Assembly: GCF_944327175.1 (NCBI RefSeq)
Contig: NZ_CALVGT010000041.1
Coordinates: 1 to 36,018, forward strand
Direction of reading: 5' to 3'
From: an uncultured Lactobacillus sp.
GTDB lineage: Bacteria > Bacillota > Bacilli > Lactobacillales > Lactobacillaceae
Length of the DNA stretch: 36,018 nt
The stretch's first letter is position 1, and each line of letters opens with the position of its first letter. Position numbers and translations under genes: made by a program. Positions 22,009 to 30,894 of this stretch are shown here, one piece after another. The notes beneath the pieces were generated by a model that was not told the DNA's origin, did no database searches, and saw nothing but the letters and a program-made list of their open reading frames with translations.

Positions 22009-22935
22009 TTGCAAAAATCTGAGCGGCTCAATCAAGAACTGATTTTTTTAAGCGACAAGAAGCGCTTTAACCTGCGGGACCTAATGGACAACTTTCAGAT
22101 TTCCAAGCGGACGGCCCTAAGGGATATTGCCAGCCTAGAGGAACTTGGCTTGGCCTTATATGCCGAAGCAGGCCGGGCTGGCGGCTATTCACTGATTCAA
22201 GAGGACCTGCTGACCAAGATTTACTTCAATTCAGATGAAGTCGCCGCGATATTTTTCGCGCTCAAAGCCATGGAGCAGCTAAAAGAAACACCATTTAACG
22301 AATCTTTCCAGATGATCAGCCAAAAGCTGCTCAAGAACCTGGCAGCGAGCCGACAGCAACAGGTCTTAGCCTCACAAGCAGCGGTTTCTTTCTTCAACAC
22401 CCCAGCAGTTCACCACAACCCTTACTTGCGCCTGCTGATGGAGTCAATCCTGCACGATTCCCTGGTCCGGGCCAACTTCAAGGGCCAGCAAGTCTTGCTG
22501 CAGCCCTGCCAACTCTTTTTTAGGGACGGCAACTGGCTGTTTGCGGCCTATGACTTGCTGGGCCAGGCCTTTTGGAACTACCGCTGCGACCAATTGCAGA
22601 ATTGTACTGAGCAGGCTGCCGTTCCTAATAAGCTTAGTTTAGCTGAATTGAAGCAAAAGCAGCTAGAGTTTGAGCATGACAATTCAGGCCAGGAATTTAG
22701 AATTCTCCTCAACCACCGGGGCCAGGAACATTTTTTGAAAAATCGCTACCCAAATATGCAGCTTGAGCATGAAGGCGAGATTACTTATTTGACCGGCTCA
22801 TATACGCCACGCACCTTTGAGTACTTAATTGACTATCTCTTGACTTTTGGACTGAATGCGAAAATCATCACGCCAGAAGAGCTAAGAAGGAGCTTTAAGG
22901 AGCGGCTGGCTGCCATACTTGACCAATACAACTAA
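22009..22935 (+). CDS. WYL-domain transcriptional regulator (YafY/DeoR-type HTH)
   Basis: The 308-aa protein starts at TTG behind AAAGGAG. Residues 3-60 are a DeoR/HTH_11 winged helix (RFNLRDLMDNFQISKRTALRDIASLEELGL) with the AGGYSL turn. The central WYL-like region (about 150-210) has QPCQLFFRDGNWLFAAYDLLGQAFWNYRCDQL, and a C-terminal WCX-type domain follows. WYL proteins are ligand-responsive regulators of metabolic or defence genes. Divergence from a PNPOx-like gene is a common arrangement and suggests it is the target. Confidence 0.88.
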   Translation: MQKSERLNQELIFLSDKKRFNLRDLMDNFQISKRTALRDIASLEELGLALYAEAGRAGGYSLIQEDLLTKIYFNSDEVAAIFFALKAMEQLKETPFNESFQMISQKLLKNLAASRQQQVLASQAAVSFFNTPAVHHNPYLRLLMESILHDSLVRANFKGQQVLLQPCQLFFRDGNWLFAAYDLLGQAFWNYRCDQLQNCTEQAAVPNKLSLAELKQKQLEFEHDNSGQEFRILLNHRGQEHFLKNRYPNMQLEHEGEITYLTGSYTPRTFEYLIDYLLTFGLNAKIITPEELRRSFKERLAAILDQYN

Positions 22936-22979
22936 AAAGCCCCTAATTGGACTATATTCCAATCAGAGGCTTATTTTTT
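22934..22979 (+). terminator. Bidirectional terminator after the WYL gene
   Basis: AAAAAGCCCCTAATTGG and CCAATCAGAGGCTTATTTTTT pair with two mismatched or wobble positions around a short loop. It overlaps the end of the minus-strand remnant at 22971. Confidence 0.75.
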
Positions 22980-23355
22980 CGCCCATAAAAGGCCACAGGC
23001 TAAGGCCGCGTAAAGCAAGTACCAGATGCCAATTGAGATGTACTCATGAATATTGAAGACAAAAATTAAGACGATAACCGCTAATGCTGCAGCAATTACG
23101 TAGCCAGCTGCCGGACTGAGCTTGGTCAAGGGCACGATGCCCAGAAATAGGGTTAACACTGTGATTGCAATCATACCTGCAATAGCCCAAGATACTGGCC
23201 CCGGGTTGCCTAAGGCAAAGATCCACTGAACTGCCATAAACAAGGCCAAACAGATGCCGGACAGCCAATAGTTAAAGATTGCCTTCCCCCGCCATTCCCT
23301 GCTGGATTAGACCCAAATCTATTCTCGTCTGCTTAAGTAAATCACAGATCTCCAT
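22971..23355 (-). pseudogene. Broken XRE-type regulator with C-terminal membrane domain
   Basis: An ATG at 23355 behind GGGGGAG opens a 27-codon frame containing LLKQTRIDLGLIQQGMA, the first helix of an XRE helix-turn-helix, and stops at 23272. In another frame the sequence continues without any ATG into a three-helix membrane region (FNYWLSG..., then NPGPVSWAIAGMIAITV to the stop at 22971). XRE regulators with C-terminal membrane helices are common in lactobacilli. The most economical reading is one gene that lost most of the DNA-binding domain and linker and shifted frame. The 92-aa membrane frame could alternatively be expressed from a TTG at 23249, but it lacks a ribosome binding site. 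Confidence 0.6.
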
Positions 23356-23421
23356 TTTATATTCAGCTCCCCCTGGTAAAACACTTTCACCCTAGATTCT
23401 AGCACTAGAATAATTCGTATA

Positions 23422-23458
23422 CAAAAAGCCTCTCCTGCTGACTTCACAGGAGAAGCTT
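23422..23458 (-). terminator. Terminator of rlmH
   Basis: On the minus strand AAGCTTCTCCTG and CAGGAGAGGCTT pair around a 9-base loop, followed by TTTGT. It lies 13 bases past the stop at 23471. Confidence 0.75.
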
Positions 23459-23470
23459 ATACTTTCTATT

Positions 23471-23950
23471 CTACTTGTGGTATGGACTACCAGAGTTGAT
23501 CATGAAGGCCCGGTAGATCTGCTCAATCAAAACCAGCCGCATCAATTGGTGGGGCATGGTTAGCTTGCCGAAACTGAAGAGGTCGTTGGCCCGCTTGTTA
23601 ACCGCGTCACTGGTCCCCAGGCTTCCCCCAATCACGAAAGTAATGTCGGAATGCCCGTAGGTCCCCAGGTCCTTCAGTTCCTTGGCGAACTCTTCACTAG
23701 GCCTCTCTTTGCCCTTAATGGCCAAAACGTAGACGTATTCCTTGTCCTTGATCTTGCTCAAGATCCGCTCGCCTTCCCGCTTCTTGACCTCCTCCATCTG
23801 GGCCGGGCTGAGGCTTTCCGGCGCCTTCTCATCCGGCACCTGCACGATCTCCACCTTGGCAAAGCGGCTCAGCCGCTTCTGGTACTCCGCGATCCCGTCC
23901 TTAAAATACTTCTCTTTCAATTTTCCAACGCAAACAATTTTGATATTCAT
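23471..23950 (-). CDS. rlmH: 23S rRNA pseudouridine-1915 N3-methyltransferase
   Basis: The 159-aa SPOUT methyltransferase begins [16 protein letters not shown], has the SAM-binding knot [13 protein letters not shown] (about 105-117) and ends [11 protein letters not shown], all signatures of RlmH (YbeA/YydA). It methylates pseudouridine 1915 in helix 69 of 23S rRNA. The length is standard. It lies downstream of walRKHIJ-htrA on the same strand, the usual lactobacillal order, but is separated from htrA by a terminator and 490 bases. Confidence 0.97.
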   Translation of the reverse strand: MNIKIVCVGKLKEKYFKDGIAEYQKRLSRFAKVEIVQVPDEKAPESLSPAQMEEVKKREGERILSKIKDKEYVYVLAIKGKERPSEEFAKELKDLGTYGHSDITFVIGGSLGTSDAVNKRANDLFSFGKLTMPHQLMRLVLIEQIYRAFMINSGSPYHK

Positions 23951-24010
23951 AATGCCCCTATTTTACCATTTTTGCTTCTATCCCCACAATTAACAGTTTA
24001 TCAACCGCCC

Positions 24011-24313
24011 TTTTCCACAGCTGTGGAAACTCCTTTTCTAGATCTAGTGGTCTAGAGCAGAATTCTATCTAGGTCTAGCTTTTTGCCAAAAATTTTCAAA
24101 AATCCCGTGTAACCATTCCACATTTGCCCTGTGGACTGGACCTTTTCACAAACAATCACTGAAAAAGCCCGGCCAGCCGCCTTGAACAGACGTTTTAACA
24201 TGACTTTTGCCCGTGGAACTTACACACAATCCACAGCTTATCCACAGCTCTCCAAGGGCTTTTTACCCCATTTTTTACACAATTCACAGTCTTTTCCACA
24301 GGATTGGGGATAA
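24011..24313. other. Cluster of DnaA-box-like sequences between htrA and rlmH
   Basis: The gap holds a perfect DnaA box TTATCCACA (24238-24246), two TTTTCCACA one-mismatch boxes (24011-24019 and 24292-24300), a reverse-strand TTATCCCCA (24305-24313, one mismatch) and a weaker CAATCCACA (24227-24235). A TTTTCCACAGCTGTGGAAA palindrome surrounds the first. No gene is present. It may titrate DnaA or assist replication control; no dnaA or dnaN is in the window, so I do not call it oriC. Confidence 0.55.
24036..24080. repeat. CTAG-rich palindromic cluster
   Basis: Five CTAG tetranucleotides lie within 45 bases, including the perfect palindrome CTAGATCTAG, then TCTAGA and CTAGGTCTAG. CTAG is usually rare in bacterial DNA. 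Role unknown; it directly precedes the main DnaA boxes. Confidence 0.5.
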
Positions 24314-24385
24314 AGTCTCTTCAAAAATTTTCCTTGACAAGAAATATATCCGAACTTTACTTTGCTTTTACCCTGTTTTCGTTTC

Positions 24386-24434
24386 GAAAAAAGCAAATAA
24401 TCCAGCAGATCTGCTGATCCACTGGATTATTTGT
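24386..24434 (-). terminator. Terminator of htrA
   Basis: AAATAATCCAG (24395-24405) and CTGGATTATTT (24422-24432) pair perfectly. The minus strand continues with GCTTTTTT. It lies 8 bases past the stop at 24442. Confidence 0.9.
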
Positions 24435-24441
24435 TCTTAAA

Positions 24442-25731
24442 TTACTTGCCTGCCTGCAGGGTTACCGTGAAGGTCATGGCCTTGCCATTCCGGTTGACCG
24501 TAATCTTTACCTTGTCACCCACATTGTGGCTGTACAGGATGCTGTGCAGGGTAGCCACGTCGTTGACCGTCTTGCCGTCAGCAGCTGTAATCACGTCGCC
24601 CTTCTTGATCCCAGCACTGGCTGCCGCGCTGCCTGAAGTTACGCTGACCACGTACAGGCCCTTCTTCAGACTGGTTGAAATGCCCAACTGCTTCTTGTAG
24701 TAGCTGTTCAGTTCAGCAATCGCCGCTACCTTGATGCCCAGTTGCGGCCGGGTGATCTTCCCCTTCTTGACCAATTGGTTGACGATCGTCACAACTTCGT
24801 TTGACGGAATCGCGAAGCCCATCCCTTCGACTGAGTCGCCGCTGCTGGAGCTGGACAGCTTCATGGAGTTGATCCCGATAACCTGGCCGTTAGAGTTGAC
24901 CAGGGCACCACCGGAGTTACCGGAGTTGATGGCCGCGTCAGTCTGGATGACCGTCATCTGGTTGGAGTTGTAAGTAATCGTCCGGCTTGGTGAGGAAATG
25001 ATCCCTTGCGTTACCGTAGACGCGTATTCAGACCCTTCTGGTGAACCGATGGCAATCACAGTCTGACCAGACTGCAGGCTGCTAGAGTCACCAAATGACG
25101 CGGTCTGGGTCACGTACTTGGAGTCGATTGACAGAACTGCCAAGTCGCTAGTTGAGTCCTTGCCGACAACCTTAGCGGAAATCGTCTTCCCGGAAGCCAG
25201 GATGACCTTCACCTTGGCTGCCCCGGAAATGACGTGGTTGTTAGTGACGATGTATCCCTTGCCGTTGGCCGTCGTGTAGATGACCCCGGAACCTTCAGAG
25301 TACAAAGTCAAAGACTTCTTGGAGCTGGATGAGCCAGAGCTGGATGAATCCGAATCACCATAGCCAAACAGGCTGTAGATGTCGGAGCTTGATGATGAAC
25401 TGGAAGTGTACTTGTAGTTCAAGACTGAAACAACAGCGTTCTGCACCTTCTTGTAGGCAGAAGTCATCGTCCCGCTGGTGGTCGTGGACTTGTTGACCTT
25501 GGTCGTGCCGCTGGATGAAGTCGTTACTGACCCGGTTTCACCAGTGTTGCTACTGCTTGAGCTGGCCGTGGATGATGAAGTATTGCTATTCAAATTAGCT
25601 GCTGACAAGCCGCCGTAAGCAATCCCCCCGCCCAAAAGACCGGCAACGACCCCAATGATGGCCGCTTTAGTTAACAAACGGTTATTTTCCTTCTTGCGCG
25701 CGTTTCTTTGCTTATCTTGTTCTTCAGACAT
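24442..25731 (-). CDS. htrA: Membrane-anchored serine protease HtrA (DegP-like)
   Basis: The start is the ATG at 25731 behind AAGGAGTG, giving 429 aa; an upstream in-frame start is poorer. One N-terminal membrane helix (about 22-45) follows a charged cytoplasmic tail. Then comes a long Ser/Thr/Gly linker (about 48-135), the trypsin-like domain with His166 (NNHVISG), Asp196 (SDLAVLS) and Ser273 (GNSGGALV), and one PDZ domain (about 330-425). HtrA degrades misfolded exported proteins at the cell surface. It follows walJ on the same strand after 90 bases with its own promoter-like sequence. Confidence 0.97.
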   Translation of the reverse strand: MSEEQDKQRNARKKENNRLLTKAAIIGVVAGLLGGGIAYGGLSAANLNSNTSSSTASSSSSNTGETGSVTTSSSGTTKVNKSTTTSGTMTSAYKKVQNAVVSVLNYKYTSSSSSSSDIYSLFGYGDSDSSSSGSSSSKKSLTLYSEGSGVIYTTANGKGYIVTNNHVISGAAKVKVILASGKTISAKVVGKDSTSDLAVLSIDSKYVTQTASFGDSSSLQSGQTVIAIGSPEGSEYASTVTQGIISSPSRTITYNSNQMTVIQTDAAINSGNSGGALVNSNGQVIGINSMKLSSSSSGDSVEGMGFAIPSNEVVTIVNQLVKKGKITRPQLGIKVAAIAELNSYYKKQLGISTSLKKGLYVVSVTSGSAAASAGIKKGDVITAADGKTVNDVATLHSILYSHNVGDKVKITVNRNGKAMTFTVTLQAGK

Positions 25732-25821
25732 GGTTATCACTCCTTATCGTTGCCATTATCATATCCAAGCTTTTTGAAGTATATATGAACAAAAGGTATT
25801 AAAAGCTTTAAACCCTCTATA

Positions 25822-26619
25822 TTATAAACTAATTAAAGAACTCGGCGTCATGGGTTCGGTATCGTGCAATTCCAGGTCACTGGCCATATCGGCGTCTCTA
25901 GCCGCCAAAACCTCTTCCGCCACGTCCCGGGCCAAATAGTTTAAATTGTTCTGCTGGCTGCGGTGGGCCATGAAAACATGCTTGGTTTTAGAACTGATAA
26001 CCCTGGCCAGAGTCTCAGCCGCCTGCTCGTTTGACAGGTGGCCGTGGTCTGACCGGACCCGCTGCTGCAGGCTCCAGGGATAGGGGCCGCTTCTCAGCAT
26101 CAAGTCGTCATAGTTGAACTCGAGCAGATAAGCATCCGCGTCTTGAATCTCATATTCGACTTCTTCAGACACGTAGCCCGTGTCCGTCAGGCAAGCCAGG
26201 CGCTTGCCCCCGCTGGAAAAAACGTAGTACTGGGGCTGGGCTGCGTCATGGCTGGTGGCAAAAGCCGTCACTTCCAAGTCCCCATAGCATTTGGTCTGGC
26301 CCGGCTCAATCACGTTGATCTGGTCTTCTGGCAGGCGGCCAATCTTCCCGGTCTCCTCCAGATACTTCCAAGTGCCCGTGTTGCTGAAGGCATTCAGCTG
26401 GGGATAGCGGCGCATAAGGACTCCCATCCCCCCGCTGTGGTCGCCGTGGTCATGGCTTAAAAATACCATATCCAGATCCTCAATTGCCACGCCAACCTTG
26501 GCCAAAAGCTCCCTGGTCTTCTTGCCAGAAAGGCCGGCGTCCATCAAAATCTTGTGCTGGTCAGTCATCAGCAGGCTGCAATTGCCCGCTGATCCGCTTG
26601 ATAATACCGCGAATTGCAA
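25822..26619 (-). CDS. walJ: WalJ (YycJ/VicX) metallo-beta-lactamase-fold nuclease-like protein
   Basis: The likely start is the TTG at 26619, 19 bases after the walI stop and behind AGGAAGGG, giving 265 aa. The protein begins MQFAVLSSGSAGNCSLL and has the metal site SHDHGDH (His56, His58, Asp60, His61), later CLTDTGYV and SNEQAA-type motifs of the YycJ subfamily. WalJ is a 5'-3' exonuclease-like protein linked to wall and replication coordination. It is the last gene of the walRKHIJ run. Confidence 0.94.
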   Translation of the reverse strand: MQFAVLSSGSAGNCSLLMTDQHKILMDAGLSGKKTRELLAKVGVAIEDLDMVFLSHDHGDHSGGMGVLMRRYPQLNAFSNTGTWKYLEETGKIGRLPEDQINVIEPGQTKCYGDLEVTAFATSHDAAQPQYYVFSSGGKRLACLTDTGYVSEEVEYEIQDADAYLLEFNYDDLMLRSGPYPWSLQQRVRSDHGHLSNEQAAETLARVISSKTKHVFMAHRSQQNNLNYLARDVAEEVLAARDADMASDLELHDTEPMTPSSLISL

Positions 26620-26638
26620 ATTTATACCCTTCCTGCCC

Positions 26639-27439
26639 TTAATCGTCCAATGTACTGTTCTGCAGCAGCTGGCCATTAAAGGCGTTGACCCGCTTCAAAC
26701 TGCTGCTCTTGCTGCTCTTGTTTTCGATCCAAACCAGCCAGGTCGGAACAAAAATCACGCTGCCCCGGACCTCGGTCAATTTGGTATAACCCAGCTTGAC
26801 CTGCATTACCTTAGAATTGTCAGGCAGTTCCCTGGTCGTATACAGGTTGGTGACTGCCCGCCAGGGGCTGATGGTTGTCTGCAATTCCCGGACGCTGGTC
26901 AGGTCGCTCAAATAAGTCTGGTAGTAGCCAGTGATCTTCCTGTTCTTGACATTGATCACTAGCTGGGCCAGGCTGCTGTAAACCAGGCCGTACTGGGATT
27001 TCTGCACATAAACGTAGCTGCTGTTGCTGGAGAGGTTCTTGGCATAGACATACAGCTTGCCGTGCGGCACGTAATTGCCGTTGTTTTTGAACTCGCTCAC
27101 CGTCATCCGGTCCAGCGAAATCGCGTTTTTCATGGTCGCGTACAGGGTCTTGTCGCTGTCTGAGTAGCTGCTAGTCAAATCGCTGCTGAGCTGCTTGGCA
27201 GCCTCCTTTAGGTTGCTCTTGCTTCTCGTGGCCAGGTAATAACCTGAATCTCCCTTCCTGGACAGGGAGGGAATCGTGATATTGTCCGACTTCATTTCAG
27301 CCTTCAAGCTGGTCGAGGTCGTCACTGAGCTGGTTGATGAGGTCAAAGTAACTGGCGCCCGCCAGAGCTCAATTAAGAGGTAGATGTCGACCAGGCAGAA
27401 GAGGATCAGAAAAAGCCATTCAATTTTGCGATGATCCAT
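26639..27439 (-). CDS. walI: WalI (YycI) regulator of WalK
   Basis: The 266-aa protein has one N-terminal helix (about 8-28: WLFLILFCLVDIYLL) and an extracellular domain with the family YSSLAQLVINVKNRKITGYYQTYLSDL region and a GRxx-like ending. It starts immediately after the walH stop. YycI and YycH associate with the WalK membrane segment and tune its kinase activity. Assigned from position and the weak but characteristic YycI pattern. Confidence 0.92.
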   Translation of the reverse strand: MDHRKIEWLFLILFCLVDIYLLIELWRAPVTLTSSTSSVTTSTSLKAEMKSDNITIPSLSRKGDSGYYLATRSKSNLKEAAKQLSSDLTSSYSDSDKTLYATMKNAISLDRMTVSEFKNNGNYVPHGKLYVYAKNLSSNSSYVYVQKSQYGLVYSSLAQLVINVKNRKITGYYQTYLSDLTSVRELQTTISPWRAVTNLYTTRELPDNSKVMQVKLGYTKLTEVRGSVIFVPTWLVWIENKSSKSSSLKRVNAFNGQLLQNSTLDD

Positions 27440-28993
27440 TTATTTTTCTCCTTCCTCTGAGCTGACTGAACTCGATGATACGGCTGAACTTGAGCTAGAG
27501 CTGCTGGAGCTGGAGCTGGATTCAGACGCGGGCTGACTGCGGCTGCTGGAATATGCTTCCTGGCTGTTTGCCGGTACCTGGCTGGAGCTGGAACTTGAGA
27601 TTGATTCGCTGCTGGACTGGCTGGAGCTGCTGGAAGACGCATAGCTACTAGAGCTGGAGCTGAACCCGTTAATTAAAATATCCACGTTTTCAGCCTTGGC
27701 TTTCTTCCAGCCGGCCAGACTGTTCCAGCTGCCGTCCACCTTGATGAAGTAGGTTGGCACCAGGGTAATCAGGTCGCTACGCTGCTTGTCGGCCTGGATA
27801 TGGTAGCCGATGGCGATTTTCTCAATTTTGCTCTCCTTAATGCCGATGCTGTCCAGCTCCTTAAGCAGGGTGGCCGTCTTTGGCAGGGTCTTGACATGAC
27901 CATCATAGGGAATCGGAATCTGCAAGTTCATGCTGCTGAAAGCCACACTGACGGATTCAGTCCCCATAGTTACCTGGGTCTGAGCCAGGGTGTCATTGGC
28001 AAAAATCGGATAGCCTTCAATATAGTTGATGTAGGACACCATCTTGCCGCTGCTTTCAAAAAAGCGCAGGTCCTGCTCAGCCAGGCCCAGCTGCTTGACA
28101 TAAGCAGCACTTTCCAGCCCCCGCTGGGTGGCCGTCCGTTCCTGGCTGGTCAGATAATTCTCGTAAAGATACTGGTGGTCGCTGCTTTTTCCCTCCTTAG
28201 GGATCTGCAGGTGCTTGGAATAGCCGGCCGTGTAAACCGTATGACCGTTCTTAGCCACCGACTTGCGGTAGCTGCTGCCCAAAAGCCGGGAAGCGTAGTA
28301 GCTGCTGGACTGGTAGCTGATCAGGTAGCTATATTCCTTGACCTTGACCGCTTTAGCGTAAAAGGGCACGTAGAGCTTCTTCAAGTGCAGGAAGCTGACC
28401 TCCTGCTTGTCTTGAGCACTGTTCACGTACTTGACCAACTGCTGGAAAGAATCGGACTTGATCTTTATCCGGTAAACCCGGCTGCCGCTGTCATTGCCAA
28501 AGTAGAGATAGCGGATCTTGCTCTTAACCGGGACAAAAATCCGGTTGAACTGCCGGCTGGAATTGGCTTGCTTCTTGCCTAAAAGCACCGTGAAATTGAT
28601 CTGGTCCGGGTAGGCAAACATAATATAGTTCTGATCATCCAGCAGCTTCTTGTAATCGGCAGAATCATCCGACACCTTCTCAATCGCTCCCAGCTTGACC
28701 TTTTCCAGGTACTGGACGAATTTCAAAGGCAGGTTCCGCTTGGCGTCATGGACCTGGTAGCGGACCCCGCCTTGAAAGACGTAAGTCTGGCCCGGAGCAT
28801 AAAAAGTCTGGACATTCCGGTAGTGGGTCGACAAAGAGGCTGAGCTTTGCGAAGAAGACTCATTGCTGATCCGGCTGAAGCGCTGGTCACTGGTCATCAC
28901 CGTAACCCAAAGGCCGATCGAAACCAAAATCACGGTCAGGGTCGCCAGGTGGAGGAGAAAATCATTGAATTTGAACTTGAATTTAAACTTCAT
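27440..28993 (-). CDS. walH: WalH (YycH) regulator of WalK, with Ser-rich tail
   Basis: The start is the ATG at 28993, with GGAGG 11 bases upstream, overlapping the walK end by 11 bases; 517 aa. An odd KFKFKFKF stretch precedes a membrane helix (about 12-33), followed by the extracellular YycH domain (to about 440). Residues about 444-517 are an extreme low-complexity tail of mostly serine ending EEGEK. YycH proteins are usually shorter and lack such a tail. WalH acts with WalI as a modulator of WalK. Confidence 0.93.
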   Translation of the reverse strand: MKFKFKFKFNDFLLHLATLTVILVSIGLWVTVMTSDQRFSRISNESSSQSSASLSTHYRNVQTFYAPGQTYVFQGGVRYQVHDAKRNLPLKFVQYLEKVKLGAIEKVSDDSADYKKLLDDQNYIMFAYPDQINFTVLLGKKQANSSRQFNRIFVPVKSKIRYLYFGNDSGSRVYRIKIKSDSFQQLVKYVNSAQDKQEVSFLHLKKLYVPFYAKAVKVKEYSYLISYQSSSYYASRLLGSSYRKSVAKNGHTVYTAGYSKHLQIPKEGKSSDHQYLYENYLTSQERTATQRGLESAAYVKQLGLAEQDLRFFESSGKMVSYINYIEGYPIFANDTLAQTQVTMGTESVSVAFSSMNLQIPIPYDGHVKTLPKTATLLKELDSIGIKESKIEKIAIGYHIQADKQRSDLITLVPTYFIKVDGSWNSLAGWKKAKAENVDILINGFSSSSSSYASSSSSSQSSSESISSSSSSQVPANSQEAYSSSRSQPASESSSSSSSSSSSSAVSSSSVSSEEGEK

Positions 28994-30878
28994 CCCATTC
29001 ATCCTCCTCATCCATTGGTTCGTAAGACAGGGCAATATAGAAAGTTGACCCGTGCCCTTCCCGGCTGTCGGCCCAGATCCGGCCGCCATGGGCCGTCACG
29101 ATTTCCTTGGCGATGGCCAAGCCCAAACCGGTCCCGCCTTGGGCCCGGGACCGGGCCTTGTCTGCCCGGTAGAAGCGGTCAAAGATCTTGCCCAGGTCCT
29201 TCCTTGGAATCCCCAGACCCTGGTCGCTGATGCTGAGCAGGATCTCGTTCTGGTTCTGGGTCAAGCGGACCGTGATGGTCCCCCCATCAGGCGAATACTT
29301 GATGGCGTTGTTCATGATGTTGTCGATCACCCGCATCATCTGGTCGGTGTCGATTTCCACCCAAAGGGCCTGGTTGCCCAGGTCCCGCTTGATCACGTAT
29401 TCCTTGGTATCGCTCTGGGCCTCGCCCTGGTCATGCTCGACGATCATGTCAAAGCGGTTGAGCAGGTGGGAAACAAAATCGGTAAAGTTGACCCATTCCG
29501 GTTCCAGCTTGGTGGCTCCCCGGTCCATTCTGGACAAAACCAAAAGGTCGTTGACCATCCGGATCATCCGCTCTGTTTCCTTCTGGGTAACATCCAAAAA
29601 CTGGGGGGCAATTGCCGGATCCTTCCAGGCCCCTTCATTCAAGGCTTCAATATAAGCCCGGACACTGGTCAAAGGGGTCCGCAATTCGTGGGAAACGTTG
29701 GAAACGAACTGCCGCTGCTCATCTTCGTTCTTGATCTGCTCAGTCACGTCGTGCAAGACGCAGACGGCCCCGGACACAAAGCCCGTGATCCGCTTGATCA
29801 AGGTAAAGCTGGCATGCAGGATCATTTCATCATCTGTGCCGGCATTGACCGTAACCTGCATGTCACTTTGGTTGGAGATCAGATCCTGGGAAGTGTAGTC
29901 CTCACCCAGGCCCAAAACTTGGGAGATCGGCTTGTTGATCGCGTCTTCGGCCTTGATGTCCAAGAAGTCCTGGGCCATCTGGTTCATGATCGACACGTTC
30001 CCGTGCCGGTCAGTCGCGATCACCCCGTCGGTCATGTGAGACAGGACACTGTCCAGCCGGCGGCGCTCAGATTCTGACTGCTCATTAGACCGTTCGATCT
30101 TGGCAGAGAGGGTGTTGAAGGCCGCCCCCAGCTCACCCAGTTCGTCATTGGAGTAGATCTTGACCTGGGTCGAGTAGTCCCCGTCCGCCACCTGGATAGC
30201 CTGCTGGCGGAGCTCCTCAATTGGCCGGGTTATTGCCCGGGAAATAAATATGGAGGCAATTGCCGCCACGACTACGGCCAAAAGTGAGGCCGTCAAGAAC
30301 ATCATCGAGACATTTCGCAAGTTGTTGAAGACGTCTGCCATGCTGGCCCGGACATAGACGGCCCCGACGATGTTGGTGCCGCTGGTCAAAGGCACGATCT
30401 GAACCATGAAGCTGCCCTTCTGGCCGCTGGTAACCTGGGTCTTCCGCTGGCCGGAGTTGATCACTTCCCGGATATCGCCATTGTTGGACAATTGCCCGAC
30501 TCGATTCTTGTCGTTTAAATTGGACACGGCCCGTATCACGTTTTTATTGTCGACGACTTGGATTTCAGAAATAGCGTCGTTGCTGTAATCAGTAATGATC
30601 TGGTTCATCTTCCGGTCGGTGCTCTTGCCGTTCTTGACCAGCTGGGTAGTCAGCTGGTCGGTCACAATTGACTGCAGCTGAATCGTAGTCTGAAAGTTGT
30701 CGATGCTGGTCTGCTCCATTTGCCGGGTAAAGTAAGCCCCAATGATTTCAATCGTGGCCAGCAAAAGGAGCATGAAGATGAGGGCGATCTTGGTCTGGAT
30801 TGAGCCGACCAGGCGTTTAAGCCGGTGGGTCTGCTCCCTCTTCACTTTCTCCTTGCGAGCTTTTTTATCTTTCTTCAT
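28983..30878 (-). CDS. walK: Sensor histidine kinase WalK (VicK/YycG)
   Basis: The start is the ATG at 30878; an in-frame GTG at 30890 has no site. The 631-aa kinase has a basic N-terminus, helix 1 (about 31-50), an extracellular sensor domain (about 55-190) and helix 2 (about 192-212). HAMP (213-265), PAS (about 270-375), the HisKA box NVSHELRTPLTS with phospho-His397, and a HATPase domain with NIMNNAIKYSPDGG and FYRADKARS...GGTGLGLAI follow. WalK senses wall status (lipid II or muropeptides in relatives) and phosphorylates WalR. It overlaps walH. Confidence 0.97.
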   Translation of the reverse strand: MKKDKKARKEKVKREQTHRLKRLVGSIQTKIALIFMLLLLATIEIIGAYFTRQMEQTSIDNFQTTIQLQSIVTDQLTTQLVKNGKSTDRKMNQIITDYSNDAISEIQVVDNKNVIRAVSNLNDKNRVGQLSNNGDIREVINSGQRKTQVTSGQKGSFMVQIVPLTSGTNIVGAVYVRASMADVFNNLRNVSMMFLTASLLAVVVAAIASIFISRAITRPIEELRQQAIQVADGDYSTQVKIYSNDELGELGAAFNTLSAKIERSNEQSESERRRLDSVLSHMTDGVIATDRHGNVSIMNQMAQDFLDIKAEDAINKPISQVLGLGEDYTSQDLISNQSDMQVTVNAGTDDEMILHASFTLIKRITGFVSGAVCVLHDVTEQIKNEDEQRQFVSNVSHELRTPLTSVRAYIEALNEGAWKDPAIAPQFLDVTQKETERMIRMVNDLLVLSRMDRGATKLEPEWVNFTDFVSHLLNRFDMIVEHDQGEAQSDTKEYVIKRDLGNQALWVEIDTDQMMRVIDNIMNNAIKYSPDGGTITVRLTQNQNEILLSISDQGLGIPRKDLGKIFDRFYRADKARSRAQGGTGLGLAIAKEIVTAHGGRIWADSREGHGSTFYIALSYEPMDEEDEWDEV

Positions 30879-30894
30879 TAATCCATCCACATAA

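Noticed and set aside
23044-23268. 74-codon minus-strand frame overlapping the membrane remnant
   Set aside because: Out-of-frame shadow of the hydrophobic region; no ribosome site and an improbable composition.
24011-24313. Calling the DnaA-box cluster the chromosomal origin
   Set aside because: dnaA and dnaN are not in the window and no skew data are available; only a cluster can be supported.
29052-30077. 341-codon plus-strand frame inside walK
   Set aside because: Antisense shadow of a conserved kinase; its composition (Gln/Asp/Val/His-rich) is that of a mirrored frame and it has no start signals.
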